Shown here: positions 1 through 6,085 of the stretch, piece after piece
Position numbering within the stretch: position 1 is the stretch's first letter
Layout: each line of letters opens with the position of its first letter
Origin: Solirubrobacterales bacterium
Lineage (GTDB): Bacteria > Actinomycetota > Thermoleophilia > Solirubrobacterales > Solirubrobacteraceae
Direction of reading: 5' to 3'
Length of the DNA stretch: 10,301 bases
Assembly: GCA_013695395.1 (NCBI GenBank)
Contig: JACDAP010000386.1
Span: 1 to 10,301 of the forward strand
The notes under the pieces: generated by a model
Seen by the model: only the letters and a program-made list of their open reading frames with translations
Told to the model about the DNA's origin: nothing
Database searches by the model: none
Made by a program: the position numbers and the translations under genes

Positions 1-1
1 C

Positions 2-325
2 CCCTACCCAGTGCTCGGCCTGGCCGAGCGTGCGGCCGGCGCTTGGGAGGGGCTCACCCACGCCGAGATCGACACCCGCCACCCGGGCGCACGCCAGGGC
101 AGCTGGCGTCCTGAGGGCTACGAGCACGACGAGGAGCTCCGGGCTCGCGCGCGCGCCGCGCTGCGACCGTTCGAGGAGGCCCGCGTCCTGGCGGTCACGC
201 ACGAGGGGCTCATCCGCGCGCTGGACGGCGACCCCGACCCCCTGCCGAACCTGGCGGCGAGGTGGGTGGTCGTGGAGGGCGATGCGATCCGCCCCGAGGG
301 CGAACGCATCTCGCTCCGGACGTAG
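2..325 (+). CDS. Histidine phosphatase family protein (phosphoglycerate mutase-like), 3' part only
   Basis: The reading frame is open from the window edge (first full codon at 2) to TAG at 323-325, so the true start lies outside. The visible 107 residues hold the latter part of a histidine phosphatase fold: an acidic WEGLTHAEID segment like the 'EG' motif after the first catalytic region, then the VTHEGLIRAL strand-loop-helix that carries the second catalytic histidine. The first RHG motif must lie upstream of the window. Family members remove phosphate from sugars, nucleotides or cofactors such as alpha-ribazole phosphate; the substrate cannot be read from this fragment. The C-terminal strand pair (ARWVVVEGDAIRPEG) is typical of the small, single-domain subgroup. 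The gene ends at a strong hairpin shared with the convergent neighbour. Fold assignment is fairly secure, function is not. Confidence 0.75.
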   Translation, partial: PYPVLGLAERAAGAWEGLTHAEIDTRHPGARQGSWRPEGYEHDEELRARARAALRPFEEARVLAVTHEGLIRALDGDPDPLPNLAARWVVVEGDAIRPEGERISLRT

Positions 326-326
326 A

Positions 327-359
327 AGAGGCCCGGTCGCGCTGGGCGGCCGGGCCTCT
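327..359 (+). terminator. Hairpin terminator after the histidine phosphatase gene
   Basis: A perfect 10-bp stem (327-336 AGAGGCCCGG with 350-359 CCGGGCCTCT), extendable by three pairs including one G-U, encloses a short loop. It begins one base after the TAG stop of the plus-strand gene. No U-tract follows, which is common in GC-rich actinobacteria. Because the stem is symmetrical it could also stop transcription arriving from the minus strand. Confidence 0.7.
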
Positions 360-377
360 GAGGAGGGACAGTGCTGG

Positions 378-399
378 TGGCGCCCCGAGTGGGGCGCCA
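378..399 (-). terminator. Hairpin terminator after the lipoprotein gene
   Basis: A perfect 9-bp stem (378-386 TGGCGCCCC with 391-399 GGGGCGCCA) with a 4-base GAGT loop starts five bases past the stop codon of the minus-strand lipoprotein gene. There is no U-tract. With the hairpin at 327-359 it forms a pair of back-to-back terminators between convergent genes. Confidence 0.65.
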
Positions 400-403
400 G
401 GGA

Positions 404-1084
404 CTACATGGTGTTGATGGTGATCTTCGCGGTGCCGATGATGACCTCGTTGTTCAGCGCGTCGATGCCGAAGGTGTCGTTCAGCAGGTCCGCAGCGGTC
501 TGCGTGAGGACGAGCGTCGTGCCCTCGAGCACGGCCTTCGAGCCGTCGGCGTTCGTCCGCAGCGGCTGCAGGGTGCGGCCGTCGAGGAAGAACAGCGGGG
601 CGTCGGCGGCGGCCTCGGTGCCGTCGACCGACACGTCACCGGTCAGGATCGACTGGCCCGGATCGACGTCGAAGTTGGTCAGCTCGACCTTCTTGCCACC
701 GGCCTCGAGCGAGAGCCCGGCACCGTCGTGGTTGACGATGCCCTCGACGTACGGGGACTTCGTGCCCGGGGTGTAGTAGGTCACGTTGCCGCCCGTGATC
801 GGGAAGGTCGCCACGCCGGCCTCGGAGATCGTCGCGGGGCCAACCGGGCCCGGCGTGACCTTGAGGTCGGTGAGCGCCTGCACGAAGCCGGGGTCGAGCG
901 TGACCTTGGTCGTGAAGCCCGTGATGTCGTCGACCTTGGCGGCCGGCTCGACGTCAGCCGGGGCTGACTCGGCCGGCGCGGCGGGCGCCGCAGCGGTGTC
1001 GGTGTCTTCATCGTCGCCGCAGGCGGCGGCTCCGAAAGCCAGGGCGCCGGCGGTGAGAAGTGCAGTGGGGAGTCGGAAGTTCAT
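404..1084 (-). CDS. Secreted lipoprotein with HtaA-like domain
   Basis: The 226-residue product starts MNFRLPTALLTAGALAFG and runs into a lipobox-like AAAC with the lipidated cysteine at residue 22, then an acidic Ala/Pro/Glu/Asp-rich linker (23-55). It should be exported and anchored to the outer face of the membrane. The body (about 58-222) reads as the HtaA-like fold of actinobacterial surface proteins: VTLDPGFVQALTDL, FPITGGNVTYY, VNHDGAGLSLEAGGKKVELTNF and a closing LVLTQTAADLLNDTFG segment. HtaA domains in Corynebacterium bind haem, but many Thermoleophilia paralogs are uncharacterised and haem binding is not shown here. I chose the ATG at 1084 because the signal peptide begins there; an upstream GTG at 1138 would add 18 residues that do not fit a signal peptide. 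The gene is divergent from the TetR gene and may share its control region. Lipoprotein call strong, domain call moderate. Confidence 0.7.
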   Translation of the reverse strand: MNFRLPTALLTAGALAFGAAACGDDEDTDTAAAPAAPAESAPADVEPAAKVDDITGFTTKVTLDPGFVQALTDLKVTPGPVGPATISEAGVATFPITGGNVTYYTPGTKSPYVEGIVNHDGAGLSLEAGGKKVELTNFDVDPGQSILTGDVSVDGTEAAADAPLFFLDGRTLQPLRTNADGSKAVLEGTTLVLTQTAADLLNDTFGIDALNNEVIIGTAKITINTM

Positions 1085-1176
1085 GTTCGGTATGACGCGG
1101 CGAATCGCAGATCGGATCACCAGCGTGACGGGAGGCACAGTGATGACGCTCGAAAAACCCAGTGTTCGGGCCTCAT

Positions 1177-1195
1177 CTGAGACAGCGTGTCTAAG
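1177..1195. promoter_or_regulatory. Candidate TetR operator (imperfect palindrome)
   Basis: AGACA-GCG-TGTCT (1180-1192) is a perfect 5-bp inverted repeat; two further pairs are found after one mismatch on each side (1177-1195). It lies 9 bases before the TetR start and overlaps the likely -10 box, in the divergent region shared with the lipoprotein gene. Position and symmetry suit an autorepressor site, but the arms are short and binding is inferred. Confidence 0.45.
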
Positions 1196-1197
1196 CT
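1192..1197 (+). promoter_or_regulatory. Possible -10 box for a leaderless TetR transcript
   Basis: TAAGCT fits the actinobacterial TAnnnT pattern and ends 6 bases before the GTG start at 1204, so transcription would begin at or next to the start codon. No Shine-Dalgarno sequence precedes the GTG. I see no convincing -35 box at the usual distance. Confidence 0.35.
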
Positions 1198-1203
1198 GAG
1201 CCT

Positions 1204-1788
1204 GTGCCTGGATCCCGCCCAGATCGTCCGCGCCGGGCGGACTTCGAGCGCAACCTCACCCGCATCATCGAGGCCGCCACCGAGGTCCTGGCTGAGGATC
1301 CCACCGCGAACATGACCGAGATCGCGCGCGCGAGCGGCCTCGTGCGGGCGACGCTCTACCGCCACTTCCCCACGCGGGAGGACCTGCTGATCGCGATCTG
1401 CCGGGACGCGCTGGAGCGCACCGCGCAGGCGATCATCGAGGCCGAGCCGGAGCACGGCAGCGCCCCCGCCGGGCTCGCGCGGGTGATTGCCGCGCTCGGA
1501 ATCATCGGGCACCGCTACCGCGTCATCTCAAGCGGCGCGGTCGACATCGTGGCGGAGCCCGAGCTGATGGAGCTCGCCTACGCGGCCTTCGTGCCCGTCA
1601 ATGCCCTCGTCGTCCGCGGGCAGCAGGAGGGGACGCTGCGGGCGGACATGTCCGACCGCTGGGTCGTCGCGGCGATCGTCGCGCTGATCGGCGAGGCCGC
1701 CCGGGCCGCAGATCGGGGGGACCTCGAGCGCGCGGACATGGCCGAGCACGTGCGGCGGATGGTGCTCGAGCCGCTGGTCGTGGGCTGA
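1204..1788 (+). CDS. TetR/AcrR family transcriptional regulator
   Basis: The 194-residue protein has the family's usual size and two-part layout. The N-terminal DNA-binding domain covers about residues 13-62: a first helix (RNLTRIIEAATEVLAED), then the helix-turn-helix MTEIARASGLVRATLYRHF, followed by the standard PTREDLLIAI start of helix 4. The remaining all-helical region (about 63-190) would bind a ligand and dimerise, and gives no clue to the ligand. Translation starts at GTG 1204 without a Shine-Dalgarno sequence. TetR proteins usually repress their own gene and a neighbouring exporter; a palindrome overlapping the promoter and an MMPL transporter remnant just downstream fit that pattern. 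The divergent lipoprotein gene is another possible target. Family assignment is secure, targets are inferred. Confidence 0.9.
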   Translation: MPGSRPDRPRRADFERNLTRIIEAATEVLAEDPTANMTEIARASGLVRATLYRHFPTREDLLIAICRDALERTAQAIIEAEPEHGSAPAGLARVIAALGIIGHRYRVISSGAVDIVAEPELMELAYAAFVPVNALVVRGQQEGTLRADMSDRWVVAAIVALIGEAARAADRGDLERADMAEHVRRMVLEPLVVG

Positions 1789-1833
1789 GCCGCACTCAGG
1801 CGGAAGGGCGGGCGCTGATCGGCGGGGGACGCC

Positions 1834-2139
1834 ATGAGATCATCCGCCACTGCGTCGGCGAGCAGCACCTCGAAGTGTCCCATGAGTCCGCGCTCGAAGG
1901 CGGCGATCATCATGGTGAGCGTCTTCGGGGCCTTCATCCTCGGGGACGACCGGACGATCAAGCTGTTCGGCCTCGGCCTCGCCAGCGCGGTCTTCGTCGA
2001 CGCGTTCATCATCCGGCTGATCCTCGTGCCGGCCGTGATGTTCGTCCTCGGCAAGGCGAGCTGGTACATGCCCGCGGGGCTTGCGAAGCGGCTGCCGAAG
2101 CTCTCGATCGAGGGCCCCGCCGAGCCCGTCCGGACGTAG
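1834..2139 (+). pseudogene. C-terminal remnant of an MMPL/RND-family transporter
   Basis: From about base 1897 the frame encodes a segment that I recognise as the extreme C-terminus of MMPL exporters: AAIIMVSVFGAFILGDDRTI, then two membrane spans with FGLGLASAVFVDAFIIRLI and LVPAVMFVLG, then the usual YMPAGLAKRLPKLSIEG tail. Complete MMPL proteins have 700 or more residues and 11-12 membrane spans; here only about 75-80 residues remain. The first 20-odd codons (from ATG 1834, which has a GGGGGA purine run just ahead) do not resemble the family, so the junction lies near 1890. A 101-residue product could still be made, but it lacks the Asp/Tyr-bearing proton-relay helices and could not transport. 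It follows the TetR gene by 45 bases, the typical regulator-exporter arrangement. The 1789-1896 stretch holds nothing else I recognise. A functional small membrane protein is possible but less likely. Confidence 0.7.
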
Positions 2140-2166
2140 CTATCGGCGTCCGCGTCGTGCTGAAGC

Positions 2167-3279
2167 TCAGCCGTCTGCGGCGGCGGGCTCCATGTCCTCC
2201 GGTGGCCGCAGCACGGTGACGGCCGCCCAGGCGCCCGCGGTCAGCGGCACGGCCAGCAGCGTGCCGATGACACCGGCGATGAGCGTCCCCGCGGTGAGCG
2301 CCAGCAGGATCGCGACCGGGTGCAGGGAGATCGCCTGGCCGACGACGAGCGGGTAGAGCAGATCACCCTCGACCTGCTGAACGACCGTGACCGCCACTGC
2401 GACGAGCACGGCGTCGACCACCCCGCCGGTGACCAGGGCGACGAGCGCGGCCACCGCCCCCGCGAGCACCGCGCCGACGAGCGGGACGAACGCCCCGAGG
2501 AAGGTGAGGACCATCAGCGGGATGACGAGCGGGACCCCGATGAGCACGAGCGCGAGCCCGATCAGCAGCGCGTCCGCCAGCGCGATGACGGCGACGCCGC
2601 GGACGTAGCCGGAGACGACGTCCCAGACCCGCTCACCGATCTCCTGCACCTGCGGCCGGCGGGCGGGCGGGAACTGGCGGACGGCCCAGCCGAAGATCGC
2701 GCGCCCGTCGTGGACGAAGAAGAAGAGGAGCACGAGCACGAGGGCCGCGCCGGTGACGAGCTCCGCGGCCAGCGTAGCCCCGCCGATCAGGCCCCCCGAG
2801 AGGGCGCCGGAGCCGCGGATGCCGTCGATCGCTCGCTGCACCCCGTCCTGGACCTGGGTCTCGCTCACGTCGAGCGGCCCCTCGGCCAGCCAGCGGAGGG
2901 CCTCGTCGAGGCCGTCCTGGGCGGCCTGCCCGACCTGGTCGAACTCGTCGACCATCGCGGGCACGACCAGTGCCAGGAGCCCCACCAGGACCGCAGCCCC
3001 GGCGGCCATGCTCAGCAGGGTGGCCACGGCGCTCGGCAGTCGGCGCCGCAGGAGGTCGGCCACCGGGACCAGCAGGCTCGAGAGCAGCAGGGCGATGAGC
3101 ACCGGCACGACCACGAGCCGCAGCTCCGTGAACCCGCGCAGGAGGAGGACGGCACCCAGCGCGATCAGCGCCAGGTTCAGGCTCAACCGGGCCAGCGGCC
3201 AGAGCAGGGCGGGCCGATCGCAGGATGTGGGCGGCGGAGGCTCGATGATCAGACGTTCCCCGGGCGGGGCCCCGGCCAT
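2167..3279 (-). CDS. AI-2E family transporter (membrane protein)
   Basis: The 370-residue protein has the length and hydrophobic layout of the AI-2E (TqsA/YdiK-type) family. Two N-terminal spans (about 31-48 and 53-72) and a third (about 86-108) precede a polar helical stretch (109-158) with the amphipathic character usual there. The C-terminal half holds paired spans, the LGAFVPLVGAVLAG signature (261-274) and the QQVEGDLLYPLVVGQAISLHP segment (301-321), both hallmarks of the family. Members have been linked to autoinducer-2 export, Na+(Li+)/H+ exchange or other small solutes; the substrate here is unknown. The ATG start at 3279 lies 11 bases after the PIN toxin stop, so it is probably co-transcribed with the toxin-antitoxin pair. 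It ends 27 bases from the MMPL remnant, with no clear terminator between. Family call strong. Confidence 0.9.
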   Translation of the reverse strand: MAGAPPGERLIIEPPPPTSCDRPALLWPLARLSLNLALIALGAVLLLRGFTELRLVVVPVLIALLLSSLLVPVADLLRRRLPSAVATLLSMAAGAAVLVGLLALVVPAMVDEFDQVGQAAQDGLDEALRWLAEGPLDVSETQVQDGVQRAIDGIRGSGALSGGLIGGATLAAELVTGAALVLVLLFFFVHDGRAIFGWAVRQFPPARRPQVQEIGERVWDVVSGYVRGVAVIALADALLIGLALVLIGVPLVIPLMVLTFLGAFVPLVGAVLAGAVAALVALVTGGVVDAVLVAVAVTVVQQVEGDLLYPLVVGQAISLHPVAILLALTAGTLIAGVIGTLLAVPLTAGAWAAVTVLRPPEDMEPAAADG

Positions 3280-3290
3280 GCCGCAGCCGC

Positions 3291-3710
3291 TCAGGCGAGC
3301 GTCCCGAGCGGGGCGAGCGCCTCGACCGGGACGGCGAGGTCGGTGTGGACGGCGATGCGCTCGAAGTCGGCGTCGTAGTGGAGGATCACGGCGCCGTGGG
3401 CCTCGGCGGTCGCCGCGAGGAGGTAGTCGAGCGGCGGGACTCCGAGGTGCTGGTGCGCGGCGCGCAGCTGCTCCTGCAGTGACGCCGCTCGGGCCTCCGC
3501 ACGACCGACGATCCCGAGGAACGGCAGCTCGCCCGGATCGACGGCGGGAGGCTCGCGGCCGGCCCGCGTCTCGAGGAGGAGCGCCGTCCCGGCGGCGACG
3601 AGGCCCCGGGCGATCCGCTCGGCGAGCTCATCGCGACGGGCGGGGTCGAGCCGGGGGCTCGAGAGGCGCCAGAACGCGCTCGCGTCCAGCAGGGCGAGGG
3701 TGTGGCTCAC
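3291..3710 (-). CDS. PIN-domain toxin (VapC-type ribonuclease)
   Basis: The 139-residue protein carries the acidic residues of a PIN nuclease site: D9 in LLDASAFWRL, E47, D95 in PLDYLLAATAEAHGAVIL, and D113/D115 in HYDADFERIA. The D-x-S-A start, the PLDxxxAATA helix and the DxDFxxIA end match VapC toxins, which cleave tRNA or rRNA using Mg2+ held by these carboxylates. The start is GTG at 3710, which overlaps the antitoxin stop by four bases (GTGA), so the two are translationally coupled. An AI-2E transporter gene follows 11 bases later. The RNA target cannot be predicted. Toxin assignment is strong because fold, size and partner all agree. Confidence 0.88.
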   Translation of the reverse strand: MSHTLALLDASAFWRLSSPRLDPARRDELAERIARGLVAAGTALLLETRAGREPPAVDPGELPFLGIVGRAEARAASLQEQLRAAHQHLGVPPLDYLLAATAEAHGAVILHYDADFERIAVHTDLAVPVEALAPLGTLA

Positions 3711-3973
3711 GGACGGCGGACGGCCCGGCGGATCCGGTCGGCCTCGGCGAGGTCGGGCGCCGGAGCCGCGACGAGCCGATCCACGAAGCTCGCGAGCGTC
3801 TGCGACCGGGCCCGGTCCTGCGCCTCGAGCTCCCTCAGCCGGGCCTCGGCGCCGCGGGCGACGAGCTCGGCGAGCGACGGCGTCTGATCACCCAGGCGTT
3901 CCCGCAGCGGGGCGAGCGCAGCGGCGAGTGCCGGGGTCTCGGTGATCGAGTGACGCGGGTGGGACGTCGGCAT
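3707..3973 (-). CDS. Antitoxin of the PIN-domain toxin (VapB-like)
   Basis: The 88-residue protein lies directly upstream of the PIN toxin and overlaps its start by four bases. The N-terminus HSITETPALAAALAPLRERL has the strand-then-helix look of an antitoxin DNA-binding region, followed by a helix (SLAELVARGAEARLRELEAQ) and a charged C-terminal tail (about 55-88) of the kind that wraps the toxin active site. I prefer the ATG at 3973 over one at 4000: it leaves a -10 box exactly 7 bases upstream, and the nine extra residues of the longer form would run through that box. It most likely represses its own promoter, where a tandem 10-bp repeat is found. Role is inferred from context and size; the exact antitoxin family is uncertain. 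Confidence 0.8.
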   Translation of the reverse strand: MPTSHPRHSITETPALAAALAPLRERLGDQTPSLAELVARGAEARLRELEAQDRARSQTLASFVDRLVAAPAPDLAEADRIRRAVRRP

Positions 3974-3980
3974 CTGGGCA

Positions 3981-3986
3981 AGTGTA
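3981..3986 (-). promoter_or_regulatory. -10 box for a leaderless antitoxin-PIN toxin transcript
   Basis: On the minus strand TACACT is followed by seven bases (TGCCCAG) and then the ATG of the antitoxin, so transcription should start at or beside the A of ATG. No Shine-Dalgarno sequence is present. A weak TTCGCC (4006-4011) lies 19 bases upstream as a possible -35. Confidence 0.5.
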
Positions 3987-4002
3987 GCACCGTGCAGCAC
4001 CG
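3983..4002. repeat. Tandem 10-bp direct repeat over the antitoxin promoter
   Basis: TGTAGCACCG (3983-3992) and TGCAGCACCG (3993-4002) are immediately adjacent and match at 9 of 10 positions. The repeat covers part of the -10 box and the spacer of the antitoxin promoter. A 10-base period puts the copies on the same face of the helix, as expected for side-by-side repressor dimers. An operator role is inferred. Confidence 0.5.
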
Positions 4003-4033
4003 ACAGGCGAAGGCGCGATAGAGGGGACCGAGC

Positions 4034-5275
4034 TCAGAGCAGGGGGCGCAGCGGCGCGAGGATCCGCTCGGTCAGCCGCGCGGCGTCGCTGCGCCGCTCC
4101 CAGTCGGCGAGGGTCAGCCGCGTCGCGTTCGTCAGGTCGGTCTCGAAGACGTGCTCGAGCTGCCCGGCGACACCGGCGTCGTAGAGCTCGACGTTGATCT
4201 CGTAGTTACCGGTCAGGCTCACCCGGTCGATGTTCGCGGTACCGATCGTGCTCCACTGGCCGTCGATCGTCATGGTCTTCGCGTGGATCATCGCCTGCTG
4301 GAAGCGCCAGATCTCGACTCCGCCGCTCAGCAGCGCCGTGTAGAGGCCGCGCGAGAGCCAATCGGTGACGACGTGGTTGGAGGCCGCCGGCACGAGCACC
4401 TGCACCCGGGCCCCGCGCCGGGCCGCACCGAGCAGCGCGCGCAGCAGTTCGGCGTCGGGGATGAAGTACGGCTGGGTGATCAGGATCCGCTCGCGGGCCC
4501 GGTCGATCGCCTCCAGGTACATGCCGCGGATCGGGTAGATCAGCTGCGAGGGCACGTTGCGGTGGATCCGGACGTGAGGCTCCCACAGGGGCGAGCCCTG
4601 CTCCGGCAGCGCGGGCTGCCCGGGCGCGCGGTGCTGGTTCCAGAAGTCGACGAACGCGTTCTCGAGATCCCAGGCGGAGGGGCCCGCGACGCGTAGGTGG
4701 GTGTCTCGCCACTTGGTCGCGTAGGCGCTGCCGATGTTGTAGCCGCCGACGAAGCCGACCTCGCCGTCGACGACCAGCAGCTTGCGGTGATCGCGCCCGG
4801 ACTTCCGTAGGTCGAAGGCGAGCATCCCGAGCTTCAGCGTGGGGTAGCGGACGACGTTCACGGGTGGCGGGAAGGCGAAGAACGAGCGCCGCACGACGAG
4901 GTTCGCGAAGCCGTCGTAGATCACGAAGACCTCGACGCCCCGCCGCGCCGCGGCGATCAGGGCCGCCTTGAACCTCTCGCCGACCTCGTCGCCCTTGACG
5001 ATGAACGACTCGAAGAGCACCCGCTCCTGCGCGCCCTCGATCGCGGCGATCATGTCGTCGTAGAGCACGGTGCCGTAGGCGTAGATGGTGGCGACCGAGT
5101 CGCCGACCTCGAGCGCGGCCGGCTCGGTCCGGGGGAAGCTGACGTGCCGGGGCCGGATCCGCTTGCGCCAGGCATCCGTCGCCGTGAGGCCCGCCACGAG
5201 CGCCGCCTGGAGGCCCAGGAACCCGAGCGCCGCACGCCGCGCGAGGTGGCCGAAGGAGGGTGCGCGGGAGGCCAT
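4034..5275 (-). CDS. cls: Cardiolipin synthase-type phospholipase D family protein
   Basis: The 413-residue protein has an N-terminal hydrophobic segment (about 15-31) that should anchor it to the membrane, followed by two PLD domains. Each carries a complete HxKx4D motif: H163-K165-D170 in DHRKLLVVDGEVGFVGGYN and H331-K333-D338 in HAKTMTIDGQWSTIGTANID. The segment ITQPYFIPDAELLRAL and the NYEINVELYD end are typical of bacterial cardiolipin synthases, which join two phosphatidylglycerol molecules (or PG with another phospholipid) through a phosphohistidine intermediate. Length is somewhat below the two-span ClsA type (about 480) and closest to one-span forms. Actinobacteria often use a CDP-alcohol-type synthase instead, so a broader phosphatidyltransferase or PLD role remains possible. 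The ATG at 5275 fits the membrane anchor. It is divergent from the PRC-barrel operon, with 82 bases between starts. Confidence 0.85.
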   Translation of the reverse strand: MASRAPSFGHLARRAALGFLGLQAALVAGLTATDAWRKRIRPRHVSFPRTEPAALEVGDSVATIYAYGTVLYDDMIAAIEGAQERVLFESFIVKGDEVGERFKAALIAAARRGVEVFVIYDGFANLVVRRSFFAFPPPVNVVRYPTLKLGMLAFDLRKSGRDHRKLLVVDGEVGFVGGYNIGSAYATKWRDTHLRVAGPSAWDLENAFVDFWNQHRAPGQPALPEQGSPLWEPHVRIHRNVPSQLIYPIRGMYLEAIDRARERILITQPYFIPDAELLRALLGAARRGARVQVLVPAASNHVVTDWLSRGLYTALLSGGVEIWRFQQAMIHAKTMTIDGQWSTIGTANIDRVSLTGNYEINVELYDAGVAGQLEHVFETDLTNATRLTLADWERRSDAARLTERILAPLRPLL

Positions 5276-5284
5276 CGGGCAGCC

Positions 5285-5290
5285 AGCCTA
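5285..5290 (-). promoter_or_regulatory. Possible -10 box for the PLD gene
   Basis: On the minus strand TAGGCT (TAnnnT) lies 9 bases before the ATG at 5275, again without a Shine-Dalgarno sequence between. No clear -35 box is visible, so this is only a candidate in the 82-base divergent region. Confidence 0.25.
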
Positions 5291-5323
5291 CGGTCCGGCC
5301 CCCGCCATCGCCTCCAGCCGCGT

Positions 5324-5350
5324 TTGGCCGAGGGACGGAGGCGGTAGGAC
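5324..5350 (+). promoter_or_regulatory. Possible promoter of the PRC-barrel operon
   Basis: TTGGCC (5324-5329) and TAGGAC (5345-5350) are 15 bases apart, and the second ends 7 bases before the ATG at 5358. The spacing to the start codon matches the leaderless pattern seen elsewhere in the window. The -10 match is weak, lacking the final T, and the spacer is short. Confidence 0.25.
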
Positions 5351-5357
5351 TCTGGTC

Positions 5358-5510
5358 ATGGATCTGTGGCTGATCGTCCTCATCGTCGTGCTCGTGGTCG
5401 CGCTGGTCGTCGCGGTCGTTGCCGCGGTGCAAGCCAGGCGGCGGAAGGGCGGCGTCATCGTCGACCCGAGCGGCTCCGCCGACCCCGGACCGCGAGGTGA
5501 CGGCGCATGA
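5358..5510 (+). CDS. Small single-span membrane protein (50 residues)
   Basis: I chose the ATG at 5358 because everything before it in frame overlaps the divergent promoter region and the antisense of the PLD gene. The peptide is MDLWLIVLIVVLVVALVVAV and onward: one long hydrophobic helix (residues 3-24), a basic stop-transfer patch (QARRRK, 25-30), then a Gly/Pro/Asp-rich tail (31-50). The positive patch after the helix predicts the tail in the cytoplasm. Its stop overlaps the next start by four bases (ATGA), so it is translationally coupled to the PRC-barrel proteins and may recruit them to the membrane. I recognise no family. The strong hydrophobic pattern and the overlap argue for a real gene, though length alone proves little. 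Confidence 0.65.
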   Translation: MDLWLIVLIVVLVVALVVAVVAAVQARRRKGGVIVDPSGSADPGPRGDGA

Positions 5511-6085
5511 GCCGGCTGATGCGGACCTCCGAGATCGAGAAGCGGCCGGTGGTGACCATGGGCGGAGAGGACATCGCGCAGATCAAGGACATCGTCTTCG
5601 CCGCGAGCGGCGGCGAGGTCGGCGGCTTCACGCTCGCCGGGCGCGGCCTCTTCTCCGGCGGCAAGAAGGAGGGCCTGCCGTGGAACTCCGTCGTTGCCCT
5701 CGGCTCCGACGCCGTCATGGTCGTCGACGAGGACGCGCTCCAGCCCAAGCAGGAGGTCATCGACTCCTCCGCCGCCAGCGGCGGCTCGGGCGGCAACGTG
5801 CTCGGCTCCCAGGTCCTCACCGACACGGGCACGGACCTCGGCAAGGTGGTCGACGTGATCATCGAGATCGGCGCCCGCTGCGACGTCGTCGGGTATGAGA
5901 TCGAGGCTTCGGAGGCCCTGGCCAACAAGGGCCAGAAGGTGCTCATCCCGCTCCCGGACACGCTCGCCGCCTCGAGCGAGCACCTGATGGTGCCCGACGC
6001 GGCGAAGGAGTTCGTCTCCGACGACCTGGCCGGTTTCGGTGCCTCCGTCGACGCGTTCCGCTCCCGACTGAAGGGCTCCGACTGA
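5507..6085 (+). CDS. Protein with two PRC-barrel-like repeats (192 residues)
   Basis: Two PRC-barrel-like units are visible. The first (about 7-75) has the pattern 'EDIAQIKDIVF...GEVGGFTL' ending in LPWNSVVALGSDAVMVVDED. The second (about 96-166) has GSQVLTDTGTDLGKVVDVII followed by CDVVGYEIE. A Ser/Gly linker (88-96) separates them. A helical tail (164-190) follows. PRC barrels are small beta-barrels found in the photosynthetic reaction centre H subunit, RimM and YlmC/YmxH proteins, where they mediate protein contacts rather than catalysis. No signal peptide or membrane helix is seen, so it is probably cytoplasmic. AGGTGA lies just ahead of the ATG as a ribosome site, and the start overlaps the small membrane protein's stop. 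Its own stop overlaps the next start by one base. Domain call is good, function unknown. Confidence 0.82.
   Translation: MSRLMRTSEIEKRPVVTMGGEDIAQIKDIVFAASGGEVGGFTLAGRGLFSGGKKEGLPWNSVVALGSDAVMVVDEDALQPKQEVIDSSAASGGSGGNVLGSQVLTDTGTDLGKVVDVIIEIGARCDVVGYEIEASEALANKGQKVLIPLPDTLAASSEHLMVPDAAKEFVSDDLAGFGASVDAFRSRLKGSD

Noticed and set aside
1085..1138. GTG start at 1138 adding 18 residues to the lipoprotein
   Set aside because: The added residues precede the signal peptide and disturb it; the ATG at 1084 gives a standard lipoprotein leader.
1800..1896. A separate small gene on the minus strand covering the MMPL junction (reads GHFEVLLADAVADDL)
   Set aside because: The segment looks protein-like for about 20 residues, but its frame runs into the antisense of both TetR and the MMPL remnant with no supported start, stop or family.
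2320..3378. Long plus-strand open frame opposite the AI-2E gene
   Set aside because: It encodes a His/Asp/Glu/Arg-rich low-complexity product typical of the antisense of a GC-rich membrane protein gene; the minus-strand frame has family motifs.
3974..4000. Longer antitoxin start at 4000
   Set aside because: It would place the start codon upstream of the -10 box 3981-3986 and adds nine residues with no antitoxin character.
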